A stretch of DNA of 64,000 nt from Chloroflexota bacterium (lineage in GTDB: Bacteria; Chloroflexota; Anaerolineae; B4-G1): NCBI GenBank assembly GCA_024232355.1, contig JAAEPW010000906.1, forward strand, positions 1 to 64,000. Reading direction: 5' to 3'. The translations under genes and the position numbers were made by a program. The notes under the pieces are model-generated. The model saw only the letters and a list, made by a program, of their open reading frames with translations. It made no database searches and had not been told where the DNA came from. How positions within the stretch are numbered: the first letter of the stretch is position 1; each line of letters starts with the position of its first letter. This document shows positions 8,765 through 17,603 of this stretch, in pieces.

Positions 8765-10165
8765 ATGATGTGTGACAATTTATCACGAACAAGAAGAATA
8801 GTACAGTGGGGGACATGTATCATCCTTGCTATTGGATGGAGTTTGACATGTACCGAACTCGCACCCTCCACATCGTGGGCCGATACCCAAGACATAGAGT
8901 GGCAATTGATCGGTCCAACTGGAGACGCCCAAGTTTTGGATATGGAAGTTGATCCTAACCAATCTCAGCGTCTTTACGTAGCTACACGGAACGGCATCTA
9001 TCGTTCTACTGATGGAGGAACGAACTGGGATCAGGTCTTGAGTGGCTTTTTTCGCGAGGTGGCGGTAGATCCATTGAACGGCGACATTGTTTATGCCGGA
9101 CCTGGGGTGTACAAAAGCACCAATGGTGGCGACGATTGGACACTTTACAATGAGGGGATGACGTGTACCAATGTAGCGACGATGGACGTTGCCAAGAGCA
9201 ATCCTAATCTGCTTTTCACGGGCAGCTTTTGACAAGGCCGCATTCAACGTTCCACCGTGGGTGGAACAGTATGGGCTGAGGTGCTCAACTCGCAAACGTT
9301 TCTGGGAACAAGCGAAAAAGTATACATGCGCTGGTTGAACATTGCCGATTCTGACGCCAATGATGTATATGTACTGGCATCTATTCAGTATTATGATCAA
9401 GGGATTCTCCTCAAGAGCGCAAATGGAGGGGATACGTGGGCAAAATCCAACTCGGCCATCGACGGCAAGGGCGTGTGCTTGGCGATTGATCCGAGCGACT
9501 CTCAAAAACTGTACTTGGGATCGTGGTACAGCGGCGTATATCGTTCTGCCGATGGGGGAGCAACCTGGGAATCTATCAACAACGGTTTGCCCACCACGTC
9601 GGCGGTCTTTCGTTCGATAGCCATCGATCCTTCTAATGCGCAGCGCATTTATCTCGGTGTGGGGGGGCGGGTATATCAAAGCCTGGATGGTGGCGACAAT
9701 TGGATCCAGCTGGGAGACATTTTGACAACAGACGGTAAAGTGGGTCGAATTGTCATCGATCCGACAAACTCGAACAATGTGTACGCGGCCGTATATGACG
9801 AGGGAATCTACAAACTGGTAGGGGCTGCACCCCATCTGGTCGTTCCACAGAGTGTGAATGTCTGGGTCGAACCCACCGATCCCGATCAAGCTGTACGTCG
9901 TATTGAGATTCAGAATCAGGGAGGCGGCACGCTCGACTGGCAAGTGTCTGGCCCAACCCAACCTTGGCTAGCGGCACAAAAGGTCGATGATGAACTGGAA
10001 CTCGTCTTTGACAAAAGTGGAATGACTTTGATTGAAGATCGCTTCCGTGCAACCGACACATTGACCATTACGGATAGTACTGCTGATAATTCGCCGCAGA
10101 GCATTCTTGTCACGTTTTATGTAGGGCCGGTGTCTCGCGTTTACTTGCCCGTCGTACTTCAATGA
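8765..10165 (+). pseudogene. Exported BNR-repeat beta-propeller protein interrupted by TGA
   Basis: One reading frame encodes a signal peptide, at least six Asp-box repeats (STDGGTNW, STNGGDDW, STVGGTVW, SANGGDTW, SADGGATW, SLDGGDNW) and a C-terminal beta domain ending VSRVYLPVVLQ. These repeats form a propeller as in YCF48 or sialidase-like exported proteins. The frame is broken by a single TGA at 9230-9232 (GSF-stop-QGRIQRS). The part after it has no start codon with a ribosome binding site, so I treat the two halves as one interrupted gene of about 466 codons. A Trp codon changed by one base is the simplest cause; sequence error is possible. The tail motif is shared with two other exported proteins here. 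Confidence 0.75.
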
Positions 10166-10195
10166 GACTTTTATCTGGGAAATTATGAGGATACC

Positions 10196-10555
10196 TTGAC
10201 CAATCACCCAAAAGCATGTGCCATTGAATGGTTGGTAATTCCAGCGCCGAATTTGGCACTGGCCAAATCGTTCTATGCCAACGTGTTTCATTTCGAGATT
10301 TCAGATTTCAATGACACCTTTGCGGTTTTCAAAGCGGACAACATCAGTGGCGGCCTGGACAGCGACCTCGTCCCTTCGACCGTCGGCACAAGCTTTTCGA
10401 TAACCGTCAGCGATATCTCTCAAGTGTTGGAGGCGATTGTAAAGAATGGCGGCAGAATACTCCGGCCCAAGTATTCACTGGGGCCGAATGCGGGATTTTG
10501 CGCCAAGTTTGAGGATCCCAACGGCAATGCTTACGAACTTTATTGTGACACATAG
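10196..10555 (+). CDS. VOC (glyoxalase/bleomycin-resistance) family protein
   Basis: A 119-residue protein with the beta-alpha-beta-beta-beta pattern of the vicinal oxygen chelate superfamily. It opens with IEWLVIPAPNLALAKSFYAN and closes with FEDPNGNAYELYCD, where the Glu is a usual metal ligand. Members bind a divalent metal and act on or sequester small molecules such as glyoxals, antibiotics or catechols. The substrate is not evident. The start is TTG with TGAGG upstream. It is followed immediately by a GNAT gene, whose ribosome binding site overlaps this stop codon, so the two are co-translated. Confidence 0.8.
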   Translation: MTNHPKACAIEWLVIPAPNLALAKSFYANVFHFEISDFNDTFAVFKADNISGGLDSDLVPSTVGTSFSITVSDISQVLEAIVKNGGRILRPKYSLGPNAGFCAKFEDPNGNAYELYCDT

Positions 10556-10563
10556 GAGGCCAG

Positions 10564-11028
10564 GTGATTCACATCATTGCACCACAGCAACGTCATATTC
10601 AAGGTCTGATCCATCTATCGCGCGCGTTTGCGTGCGAGTCCCAGTGGGCGGGTTCGATTCCTATTGGTCAAATCCACACCCAGGAGGCTGCAACCCAAAA
10701 ACTGTTTGGCGACGAAGTCGTTACGGCCCTAATCGTCGAGACCGACGCCAGAGAGATGGTGGGATACGTGGGAATCTACAGCCATCAGGAGATGGCTTAC
10801 ATATCCGTTATGGTAGAGGCTGCATATCGAGGCAAGGGAGTGGGTAAACGGTTGGTTCAAGATGCTTTCGGCCATGTGCCCAGCGAGATGGTCGTCGAGG
10901 CATGGATTGGCGAGTTCAACCAGCTTTCACTGACAACAATGCCGCAAATGGGTTTCCGGTTGGATCGAACCATTGAGGATGATGATCGTCTCGTACATGT
11001 ATTTATACGTCAAGCAGAAAAACACTGA
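10564..11028 (+). CDS. GNAT-family N-acetyltransferase
   Basis: A 154-residue acetyltransferase. The acetyl-CoA pyrophosphate loop is seen in YRGKGVGKRLV (about residues 88-98), preceded by the beta-4 strand MAYISVMVEAAYRG. The enzyme would transfer an acetyl group from acetyl-CoA to an amine of a small molecule or protein; the acceptor is unknown. The start is GTG with AGGAGG at 10554-10559, which overlaps the TAG of the VOC gene. This suggests coupled expression with that gene and the cupin gene that follows by 17 bases. Confidence 0.85.
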   Translation: MIHIIAPQQRHIQGLIHLSRAFACESQWAGSIPIGQIHTQEAATQKLFGDEVVTALIVETDAREMVGYVGIYSHQEMAYISVMVEAAYRGKGVGKRLVQDAFGHVPSEMVVEAWIGEFNQLSLTTMPQMGFRLDRTIEDDDRLVHVFIRQAEKH

Positions 11029-11045
11029 AAACAAAGGAAAATGAT

Positions 11046-11759
11046 ATGCAAGTAGAGCAGTTATTGGTTTTTGAGGAATCCGGTTCCAAGCGGACGGCCG
11101 TCAACGAAATCACCCTTTCCCCTGGCACTCATCTCTCGCTCACCGCGCATCCCCAAGAGCGGCTTTTCTATTTCCTCGACGGCCGCGGAATCATCAGTAT
11201 CTATGAGAAAGCCCCCGCGGGCGATGTGTACGAACTGCGCCAGGACATTTCCGTCTATATGACCCCCGGCATCCAGCACGAGCTGTTCAACATTGGCAAC
11301 ACGCCCTTGCGCTATGTCGAGTTTCTCATCCAAGGCGGCACCGTGCCCGACGGCGACCTCTCCTGGTCGGCCATTACCCAACGTGGTGTCACCGTCGACA
11401 AACCGGTGGCAGGCTCGGGCGTCGCTGTGACTCGAGTCTTTGATGAAGGCCATAATCCTTCCAAAGAGGAAGGACTTCACCTGCGCATACGAGACATTTG
11501 GCTGCGACGTCCACAAAAGTTGGCTAATGCCGAGGTACTCACCATTGCCCCCGGATGCGCCACCCGCCCACACACCCATTTTGACACCGGCGAAACCAGT
11601 TATGTGCTATATGGTCAAGGTAAATTCATTTGGGATGACCGAGAGATTCCTTGCACAGCCGGTTCCACCATCAGCTACCCCATTGGCGTTCAGCGCCAGG
11701 TGGTGAACACGGGGCAATTTCCCATGTCTTGTATCGTGATCGCTTCGTTCCTGGATTAG
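11046..11759 (+). CDS. Bicupin domain protein
   Basis: A 237-residue protein with two cupin barrels. The first spans about residues 15-110 (SPGTHLSLTAHPQERLFYFL and TPGIQHELFNIG). The second spans about 150-235 (IAPGCATRPHTHFDTGETSY, then YPIGVQRQVVNTG). The PHTHF plus later Glu resembles a metal-binding cupin motif 1. Cupins include dioxygenases, isomerases and sugar-binding proteins, so the reaction is open. It is third in a likely operon with the VOC and GNAT genes, which suggests modification or detoxification of a small molecule, but this is inference. Confidence 0.75.
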   Translation: MQVEQLLVFEESGSKRTAVNEITLSPGTHLSLTAHPQERLFYFLDGRGIISIYEKAPAGDVYELRQDISVYMTPGIQHELFNIGNTPLRYVEFLIQGGTVPDGDLSWSAITQRGVTVDKPVAGSGVAVTRVFDEGHNPSKEEGLHLRIRDIWLRRPQKLANAEVLTIAPGCATRPHTHFDTGETSYVLYGQGKFIWDDREIPCTAGSTISYPIGVQRQVVNTGQFPMSCIVIASFLD

Positions 11760-11895
11760 AGAATTCCAGAACCAAAATACTCTATTTTGCTCAACCTGAA
11801 TCTGACGATCCAGGCACGACGATGTCACAAGCAACCCGGCATGCTCTATTGCGTAGAGTAGATCAGCACATACCATTTAGACAAGGAGAGTTGTT

Positions 11896-12399
11896 ATGGG
11901 TCCCGGACATTTTGCCATTGGACTGGTCGCCAAGCCCGCCGCACCCAAGGTGCCCCTCTGGGTCTTGTTGATGGCGACCGAAATATTCGACTTTTTGTTC
12001 TTTGCATTTCAAGCTGCCGGCCTTGAAAGCATGGCTGTCACTACTATGGATTGGAACCAGGGAATGCAAATCCAAGTCCCAGGATCGGCTCCATATTCTC
12101 ACGGGCTTTTGGCGTGCGTTATCTGGTCGGTCGTAGCTGCGGTGATCGTCTATGTTTTTTATCGAGACCGTCGAACGAGTATCATTATGGGACTCGTGGT
12201 GTTTAGTCATTGGGTGCTAGATTTTATTGTGCATCTTCCCGACCTTCCGCTCCTATTCGAGGGTTCACCGTTAGTCGGACTTGGCCTCTGGGGTTCAGGC
12301 CCTGGTCTCATTGTGTCTATCCTCTTGGAGCTTGGCCTGCTCTTTGGCGGGATTGCCTTTTACTTGGTGATGAGGAAACGAGGTGCAATTGACAAGTAA
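11896..12399 (+). CDS. YdjM/DUF457-like membrane-bound hydrolase-type protein
   Basis: A 167-residue protein with about four membrane helices. It starts MGPGHFAIGLVAKPAAPKVP and has SAPYSHGLLACVIWSVV and VVFSHWVLDFIVH. The His residues in GHF, SHG and SHWVLD, plus Asp, are spaced as in the YdjM/DUF457 group of predicted membrane-bound metal-dependent hydrolases. No substrate is known for most members. A ribosome binding site (AAGGAG) precedes the ATG. It stands alone between the cupin operon and the YIP1 gene. Confidence 0.65.
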   Translation: MGPGHFAIGLVAKPAAPKVPLWVLLMATEIFDFLFFAFQAAGLESMAVTTMDWNQGMQIQVPGSAPYSHGLLACVIWSVVAAVIVYVFYRDRRTSIIMGLVVFSHWVLDFIVHLPDLPLLFEGSPLVGLGLWGSGPGLIVSILLELGLLFGGIAFYLVMRKRGAIDK

Positions 12400-12525
12400 A
12401 CAGAGCGGATGGCAATTGGTCAGAGATGCCCAAACCAAAACCGTCGCGCAACCATGCTTGTGTGCGTGTGTTTCTACAGAGTGAGGCTTGTATTCACAAT
12501 ATCAATCATACACAGGAGGTTAATC

Positions 12526-13119
12526 ATGCTTTTCGAACGTATTATTGCTGCACTCACATTTCGTCGCGAGGTCTATGCCGAGGTCGAGCACGACACGTCA
12601 TTCACCACGACAGCCTGGATGCTGGTGGCCGTAGTTGCCCTTATCAGCCAGTTTGGGGCGAATGCAAGTGCGGTGTCCGGTGACTTGGTCGGAGGTCTGC
12701 TCAACTGGGTAATCGCCGCCGTCGTGGGCGCAATTTTTGCGGTTCTCGGTTTTGCCGCGGCTGCCTTTATCACCAATGCGGTGGGGCGCGCGCTTTTCAA
12801 TGCCGAGGTTACTTTTGAAGAGATGGTCCGGACGATGGGATTGGCCTACGTTTGGAACGTTGTGGGCATCATTGGAATCGTGGCCGTATTTTCTGACGCA
12901 CTGGCTTGTGTGCTGGCTCCTCTTGGCTGCATCGTCCCGCTTTTGTTGTTGGCCTCTACGCTCATTGCGGTCAAAGAGGCGCTGGACCTAGAGTGGGGGC
13001 AGACTATTATCACGGTCATCGTTGGTTGGGTTGTGCAATTCATAATTATGAGTGCCGCAGCAATGCTGTTGGGCCTGATGGGCCTGACCGCCGGTGCCGC
13101 GATAGGATTCTTGGGATAA
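12526..13119 (+). CDS. YIP1-domain membrane protein, 197 aa
   Basis: I place the start at the ATG at 12526 because AGGAGG sits seven bases before it, although the frame is open upstream. The protein begins MLFERIIAALTFRREVYAEV, a typical opening for bacterial Yip1 family proteins, followed by about five membrane helices (for example LLNWVIAAVVGAIFAVLGFA and CIVPLLLLASTLIAVKEAL). Function in bacteria is unknown. A strong terminator follows 30 bases after the stop, so it is probably a single-gene unit. Confidence 0.7.
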   Translation: MLFERIIAALTFRREVYAEVEHDTSFTTTAWMLVAVVALISQFGANASAVSGDLVGGLLNWVIAAVVGAIFAVLGFAAAAFITNAVGRALFNAEVTFEEMVRTMGLAYVWNVVGIIGIVAVFSDALACVLAPLGCIVPLLLLASTLIAVKEALDLEWGQTIITVIVGWVVQFIIMSAAAMLLGLMGLTAGAAIGFLG

Positions 13120-13148
13120 TAAACCAAGCCGAGTTACCGACAGCATCA

Positions 13149-13177
13149 AGAGCCGCTCGTGAGAGTGGCTCTTTTTT
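13149..13177 (+). terminator. Rho-independent terminator after the YIP1 gene
   Basis: AGAGCCGCTC at 13149-13158 pairs with GAGTGGCTCT at 13163-13172 (one G-U pair) around a GTGA loop, followed by TTTTT. This is a textbook intrinsic terminator for the plus strand. Confidence 0.9.
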
Positions 13178-13277
13178 GTCGGTGCATCTCTTACTTGACG
13201 TCCCTCCTTGACCAGGATACAATGATACCATCAATGAATACAACCAACTTGCTCGGTCGTGAATTAAGAGATAACCA

Positions 13278-13901
13278 ATGAACCACCAACACACGGACGA
13301 TGAACTCGTCACTCTCCATTCCCAAATGCGCGTTTGCCGTCGCTGCCTGGACGCGGGCCATCCCATCGCACCGGGCGCGGTCTTTTCTGGGCCGACTACC
13401 GCCTGCGTGATGATCGTGGGCCAGGCCCCCGGCGTCACCGAGATGGAGGTCAAGCGGCCTTTTAACGGTTCCTCCGGTCGCCGCCTTTTCCGCTGGCTGG
13501 CTCAGGCTGGGTGGGATGAGAACGAGTTTCGTGCCACCCAATACATGACGGCGGTGACCAAGTGCTACCCCGGCAAATCCCCCGGTGGCAAAGGGGACCG
13601 GGTACCCACACGGGCTGAGCAAAAGCTGTGTACCCCCTTCCTAGAGCGGGAGCTGGCCCTGGTGCGTCCCCAGATCCTTGTCCCGGTAGGGGGGTTGGCG
13701 ATTCGTCGCTTTTTGGGATCGGTCAAGCTGGTGGATGTGGTGGGAGAGATAATGCAGGACGAGGCAGGTTGTTGGATCGTGCCCTTGCCCCATCCCAGCG
13801 GTGCCAGCCTGTGGCTCAACCGGCCCGAAAATCAGGAACGGGTGACACGGGCATTGGCTCGTTTACAAGATGTGATGCGTGAAACGTGTGACGCGGGCTG
13901 A
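13278..13901 (+). CDS. Uracil-DNA glycosylase superfamily protein (iron-sulfur type)
   Basis: A 207-residue enzyme that would excise uracil from DNA to start base excision repair. Motif 1 is GQAPGVTEMEVKRPFNGSSG, of the family 4 type, and motif 2 is HPSGAS. Four Cys that can hold a [4Fe-4S] cluster are visible: C20 and C23 in VCRRC, one in TKCYPG (about 96) and one in KLCTPF (about 117). Motif 1 has Gln where many family 4 enzymes have Glu, and HPSGAS differs slightly from HPSP, so specificity may differ. A glycoside hydrolase gene follows closely. Confidence 0.85.
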   Translation: MNHQHTDDELVTLHSQMRVCRRCLDAGHPIAPGAVFSGPTTACVMIVGQAPGVTEMEVKRPFNGSSGRRLFRWLAQAGWDENEFRATQYMTAVTKCYPGKSPGGKGDRVPTRAEQKLCTPFLERELALVRPQILVPVGGLAIRRFLGSVKLVDVVGEIMQDEAGCWIVPLPHPSGASLWLNRPENQERVTRALARLQDVMRETCDAG

Positions 13902-13927
13902 GTCATCACGTTTTACGAGGTTATCCT

Positions 13928-15076
13928 ATGGGCAGATGGCTGGGGGCTGTACGGCTAATCAAAAAAGTGGTTTCAGGTCGCGTCCGACTGACGCATTTGG
14001 TCTTGTTGGTGCTGGCGCTTTTTATCGCGAACATTCGTCAACGCCGTATCCCCGTTGTCATGGATCCGCCCCAGCAAGTGCTGACTACTAACCCCATCGT
14101 CGGTGTCCACACCCGTCTCACCGACGAGGTAGAGGTGTGGAAGATTCAGCGCACACTGCAAATGGTGCGCCAGATGGGCGCGCCTTGGATCGTCGAGTAT
14201 TTCCCCTGGCCCTACATTGAGCGTAACGATGACACGTTCACTTGGGGGCACACTGATATGATCATCAAACACGCCGAAAACCAGGGGCTGACCGTGATCG
14301 CCCGGTTGGGTTGGACGCCGGACTGGGCGCGTCCCAAGCCGGTGCAACAAGAGACCACTCCCACCTACCTGGATGCCGACCATTACGATGACTTTGCCGA
14401 TTTCGTGGCGGCCTTTGTCTCGCGCTACCGGGGCCGTGTGAATCACGTCATCATCTGGAACGAGCCAAACCTCAGCTTTGAGTGGGGCTACCGGCCCGTC
14501 GACCCCGAGGGATACACTGACTTGTTACGAGCCGTCTACCCCCAAGCCCACGCCGCCAACCCGGATGTGGTCCTGCTGGCTGGCGCGCTGGCTCCCACGT
14601 TGGAGCCGGAGGGGAGCGCGATGGGTCTGAACGACATCGCCTACCTGGAGCGGATGTACCAGGCCGGTGCCGCCGCTTATTTTGACGCGCTATCCGCCCA
14701 CGCCTACGGACTGACAAACTCCCCCGATGAACCTCCCGCCCCCGAGACGATCAACTTTCGCCGCGTCGAGCTGTTGCGCGAGATTATGGTCGCGCACGGC
14801 GACGGCGACAAACTGGTGTATGTGACTGAGGCAGGTTGGAACGATCATCCACGCTGGGTCAACAGCGTTCGTCCTGCACAGCGCATCGAGTACACCATCG
14901 GCGCGTACGAGTGGGCGCGTCAGCATTGGCCATGGTGCACGAGCGTCGCTATCTGGGCCTTTCGCTATCCCGCTTCCACCCACAGCTACCACGACTATTA
15001 TGCGTTTCTGACGGCGGATTTTGAGCCCAAAGTAATCTATTTAGAAGTGCAAGATTACGCCGGAGCAGAGCCGTAA
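13928..15076 (+). CDS. Membrane-anchored glycoside hydrolase, clan A fold (GH5/GH39-like)
   Basis: The protein has an N-terminal membrane anchor (LTHLVLLVLALFIANI, about residues 18-33) and then a TIM-barrel. The acid/base Glu is in VIIWNEPNLSFEWG (about residue 178) and the nucleophile Glu is in VYVTEAGWNDHP (about 301), the usual spacing for clan A retaining hydrolases. It would cleave beta-linked glycans outside the cell, tethered to the membrane. The sugar target is not clear. Length (382) is normal for the catalytic domain alone. There is no carbohydrate-binding module. Confidence 0.8.
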   Translation: MGRWLGAVRLIKKVVSGRVRLTHLVLLVLALFIANIRQRRIPVVMDPPQQVLTTNPIVGVHTRLTDEVEVWKIQRTLQMVRQMGAPWIVEYFPWPYIERNDDTFTWGHTDMIIKHAENQGLTVIARLGWTPDWARPKPVQQETTPTYLDADHYDDFADFVAAFVSRYRGRVNHVIIWNEPNLSFEWGYRPVDPEGYTDLLRAVYPQAHAANPDVVLLAGALAPTLEPEGSAMGLNDIAYLERMYQAGAAAYFDALSAHAYGLTNSPDEPPAPETINFRRVELLREIMVAHGDGDKLVYVTEAGWNDHPRWVNSVRPAQRIEYTIGAYEWARQHWPWCTSVAIWAFRYPASTHSYHDYYAFLTADFEPKVIYLEVQDYAGAEP

Positions 15077-15229
15077 CACAGAGCCATCGCCCCTCTTTTT
15101 GCAAGATACTTTTTTCATTCTCCCGTATTATCGTTTGAACCAGACTCTGCACCTATGTGTATACATGCTGTTAACTGGTTTGTTCCATGTTCCCGTGCCA
15201 GTCTGATTTGAACGAGTGAGGTATAACAG

Positions 15230-16213
15230 GTGAAAAAGTTTCTTGTACTCGTAATTGTTGTGGTCTTGGTTTCTGCTTGCAGCGGCGGACCATCCACAAA
15301 TTCGCTAGAACCGACGCAGGTCACAGAAATCGCGCAAGCCACCGACACCCTGGAGCCAGCGCCGACGCCGACCCCCATCCCACCGACAGAGCCTCCACCC
15401 CCTGGCCCCACGCCAGAGCCGACACTTGTTCCTTTCGAGGAGACACTGGATGTGCCTTATGTCGCTGATGGGGATTACAAGCAAAAGCTCGACTTGTACT
15501 TGCCGAGCAGCGGAGATGGCCCGTTTCCAACTCTGTTCGTGATACACGGCGGAGGAGACAACAAGAGAGATATGGCTCCCTTGACCCACTACTTTGCCGA
15601 ACGGGGATACGCCGCGATCTCGATCGACCATCGGGATATGCCTTATGCCAAGTATCCCCTGCCGGTACAAGACACATTCTGTGCCATGGCCTGGACGCAC
15701 GCCAACGCCAGTACGTATGGCTTGGACTCTGGGCAAATCTTTGCGGCAGGTCATTCGTCCGGGGGCACGCTGGTCACCATGCTGGGAGTGGTAGACGATC
15801 CGGCCCCGTTTATGGAAGGCTGCCCTCACACATTGCCCGAGGGGAATCTGGTTCGAGGTGTCGCCACTTTTACGGGGGTGTTTGATTACGTTCGCGCCGC
15901 CGATTTTTCCAGTGGCCTTTACCACTATATCGTTGATTACTTGGGTGGCGAGGCGGACGAAATTCCCGATATCTGGGCCGAGGCATCGCCCGCGACCTGG
16001 GTTGACGGCAGCGAGCCGCCCTTTATACTGGTCGATGGTGCGTCGGACGGAAATATTTCTCCCAACGAGTCCACCGAGTTTGCGACCACGTTGGAACAAG
16101 CGGGGGTAGATGTAAAACTAGAACTCGTTGATGGTGCCAGCCACGGAGACATCATTCGGAGTGAGTACTTTGATATCGTGGAAACCTTTGTGGCAGCGTT
16201 GGTGGAAAAGTAA
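15230..16213 (+). CDS. Lipoprotein esterase of the alpha/beta-hydrolase fold
   Basis: The start is GTG with GTGAGGT upstream. A signal peptide ends in the lipobox VSAC, followed by a Pro/Thr-rich linker (to about residue 65) that spaces the enzyme from the membrane. The catalytic domain has the oxyanion-hole HGGG in FVIHGGGDNKRD, the nucleophile Ser in AAGHSSGGTLV (about 175), an Asp in VDGASDGNIS and the His in DGASHGDI (about 304). This matches esterase/lipase or BD-FAE-like hydrolases. The natural ester is unknown. Confidence 0.8.
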   Translation: MKKFLVLVIVVVLVSACSGGPSTNSLEPTQVTEIAQATDTLEPAPTPTPIPPTEPPPPGPTPEPTLVPFEETLDVPYVADGDYKQKLDLYLPSSGDGPFPTLFVIHGGGDNKRDMAPLTHYFAERGYAAISIDHRDMPYAKYPLPVQDTFCAMAWTHANASTYGLDSGQIFAAGHSSGGTLVTMLGVVDDPAPFMEGCPHTLPEGNLVRGVATFTGVFDYVRAADFSSGLYHYIVDYLGGEADEIPDIWAEASPATWVDGSEPPFILVDGASDGNISPNESTEFATTLEQAGVDVKLELVDGASHGDIIRSEYFDIVETFVAALVEK

Positions 16214-16274
16214 TGTGCAAAATTGCTCTGTTCGTGTTGTTGATACTGTTTAATTCCATAGGAGGCTAATTAAA

Positions 16275-17138
16275 ATGAAACACGTAAAATACTTGATCCT
16301 GTTCGTATTGTCTCTAGTTATCCTACTGACTGCGTGTGCGCCGGCAGCGGTTGATGCCATTGTGGTCACAGCCACTCTAGATCCGATGAGTACGCCCAAG
16401 GTCATAGAGGTCACAGCCACTCCAAGCCCGACGAGTACACCCGGGCCCGACGTCACGGTCTATTACGAAGGGTTTGCCCAGTTTGAGCTAATCAGTCCCA
16501 CGGGCAGGAGGGTGCTGATAGACGTGCACGATCCTGATCGGCTGTCCAGCCCGCCCACTGAGGATGATATCCTGTTGACCACTCACCGTGACAGCGATCA
16601 CTATGTGAGCAACTTTGCCCGATCTTTTCCGGGCCAAAAGATCCTGAGCGAGGTTGGTGAAATCAGCTTGCCAGACGTGACCATTCAGGGGATTGCATCG
16701 GCGCACTCGGCTGGCGAGGTATTGGTGCCTCAAGGTGGCAGCAACTATATCTTTATCATAGATATGGCTGGGATGAGGTTTGCGCATTTTGGCGATATCG
16801 GCCAAGAAGAGTTGAGCCAGGAGCAGCTTGATGCGTTGGGAGATGTAGACGTCGCCATGATTCTTTTGGGCGGCATGTGCAGTGCGTCGCAGGACAACAG
16901 CTTTGGCTTGATCGAGCAAGTGCAACCTCAGCTCATCATCCCCACTCACACTGCTATGCCGGGTCTCGAACGTGGGGTAGAAATGTGGGACGCCTATTGC
17001 GGAGATCCGTGGATTTACACAGAGGATATCTCAGGGATCAGCATCAAGCCTGCTGATCTGTCTGGCGAGATCAAATTCTTGATGCTGGGCGAGTGGGGCG
17101 TTGCGTGCAAAGGGAAATTTGATTTGCCCACATGGTAG
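16275..17138 (+). CDS. Lipoprotein with a metallo-beta-lactamase (UlaG-like) fold
   Basis: The lipobox is LLTAC, followed by a short linker in which VTAT-type units are repeated. The hydrolase part has LISPTGRRVLIDVHDPD, then the metal-binding motif variant TTHRDSDHYVSNF (about residues 102-114), then IASAHSAGEV, FAHFGDIGQEEL and IIPTHTAMPG, which align with metal ligands of the UlaG/MBL fold. It lacks the full HxHxDH, having HRDSDH instead. Substrate unknown. It follows the esterase lipoprotein and ends in a strong terminator, so the pair may be one transcription unit. Confidence 0.75.
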   Translation: MKHVKYLILFVLSLVILLTACAPAAVDAIVVTATLDPMSTPKVIEVTATPSPTSTPGPDVTVYYEGFAQFELISPTGRRVLIDVHDPDRLSSPPTEDDILLTTHRDSDHYVSNFARSFPGQKILSEVGEISLPDVTIQGIASAHSAGEVLVPQGGSNYIFIIDMAGMRFAHFGDIGQEELSQEQLDALGDVDVAMILLGGMCSASQDNSFGLIEQVQPQLIIPTHTAMPGLERGVEMWDAYCGDPWIYTEDISGISIKPADLSGEIKFLMLGEWGVACKGKFDLPTW

Positions 17139-17171
17139 TAGGTGCAACTCGATAACGATGTCATACTTTTG

Positions 17172-17212
17172 AACAGAGCGCTGCGCAATCTTGCGTCAGC
17201 GCTCTGTTTTTG
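17172..17212 (+). terminator. Rho-independent terminator after the MBL-fold lipoprotein
   Basis: AACAGAGCGCTG at 17172-17183 pairs perfectly with CAGCGCTCTGTT at 17197-17208, with an inner CGCAA/TTGCG stem, and is followed by a T run. It separates this unit from the selenoprotein gene downstream. Confidence 0.9.
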
Positions 17213-17321
17213 TGAAATCTTTGTTTGTTGATCTCGTAGAGCCATGCTATACTGTCATTGTTTTTTGGCAGCAATGTACGTAGGTCTCGTTTCAGATAGG
17301 ACAGTCAAGGAGGATTTCACA

Positions 17322-17558
17322 ATGGCGAAAATCTCGATCGAATATTGCAGAGAGTGACACTATGCATCCCGCGTCGTGAGTGTCACGGCGGATTTGTTGG
17401 AAGAGTTCGAGTCACAGGTTACTTCTTGGGAATTGATTCCCTCGGGCGGTGGGCGCTTTGAGGTAAAGGTCGATGGGGCGCTGGTTTACTCCAAGCTCCA
17501 GACCGGGCGTCATACCGACAGCGCCGAGTTGCGTAAATTGATCAAAGCCAAGCTCTAG
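17322..17558 (+). CDS. SelW/Rdx-family selenoprotein read through TGA (CxxU)
   Basis: The ATG at 17322 has a strong AAGGAGG at 17307-17313. The frame reads MAKISIEYCRE, then TGA at 17355-17357, then HYASRVVSVTADLLEEF onward to KLIKAKL. If TGA is selenocysteine this is a complete 78-residue Rdx protein with the CxxU redox motif after the first strand, and the family end GRFEVKVDGALVYSKLQTGR. A hairpin fitting a bacterial SECIS follows the TGA. Rdx proteins have a thioredoxin-like fold and are thought to handle thiol redox. Gene callers would start at the GTG at 17376 and lose the active site. A selA/selB set must exist elsewhere in the genome. Confidence 0.85.
17372..17390 (+). promoter_or_regulatory. 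Candidate bacterial SECIS hairpin
   Basis: CGTCGTGA (17372-17379) pairs with TCACGGCG (17383-17390), eight pairs with one G-U, around a GTG loop. The loop starts 22 bases after the TGA and has G at its first position, as expected for a SelB-binding SECIS element inside the coding region. Confidence 0.6.
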
Positions 17559-17603
17559 TTTTTTTTCGACGGATTGTAACGATATTATTTCTGAACAACG
17601 CCT

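Noticed and set aside
9230..9267. Possible selenocysteine codon in the BNR protein: TGA followed by a perfect 8-bp hairpin with a GTG loop at SECIS-like spacing.
   Set aside because: The hairpin arises from the Asp-box codons themselves (RSTxGGT encodes GTTCCACC and GGTGGAAC), and no Cys or redox site is expected there. A nonsense change or sequence error is simpler.
10648..10665. GGGTTCGATTCC, resembling a tRNA T-loop.
   Set aside because: It is inside the GNAT coding frame, lacks pairing T-arm and acceptor stems, and no other tRNA arm is nearby.
12409..12525. Longer N-terminus of the YIP1 protein.
   Set aside because: The extra residues are Cys/Arg-rich and unlike the family; AGGAGG precedes the ATG at 12526.
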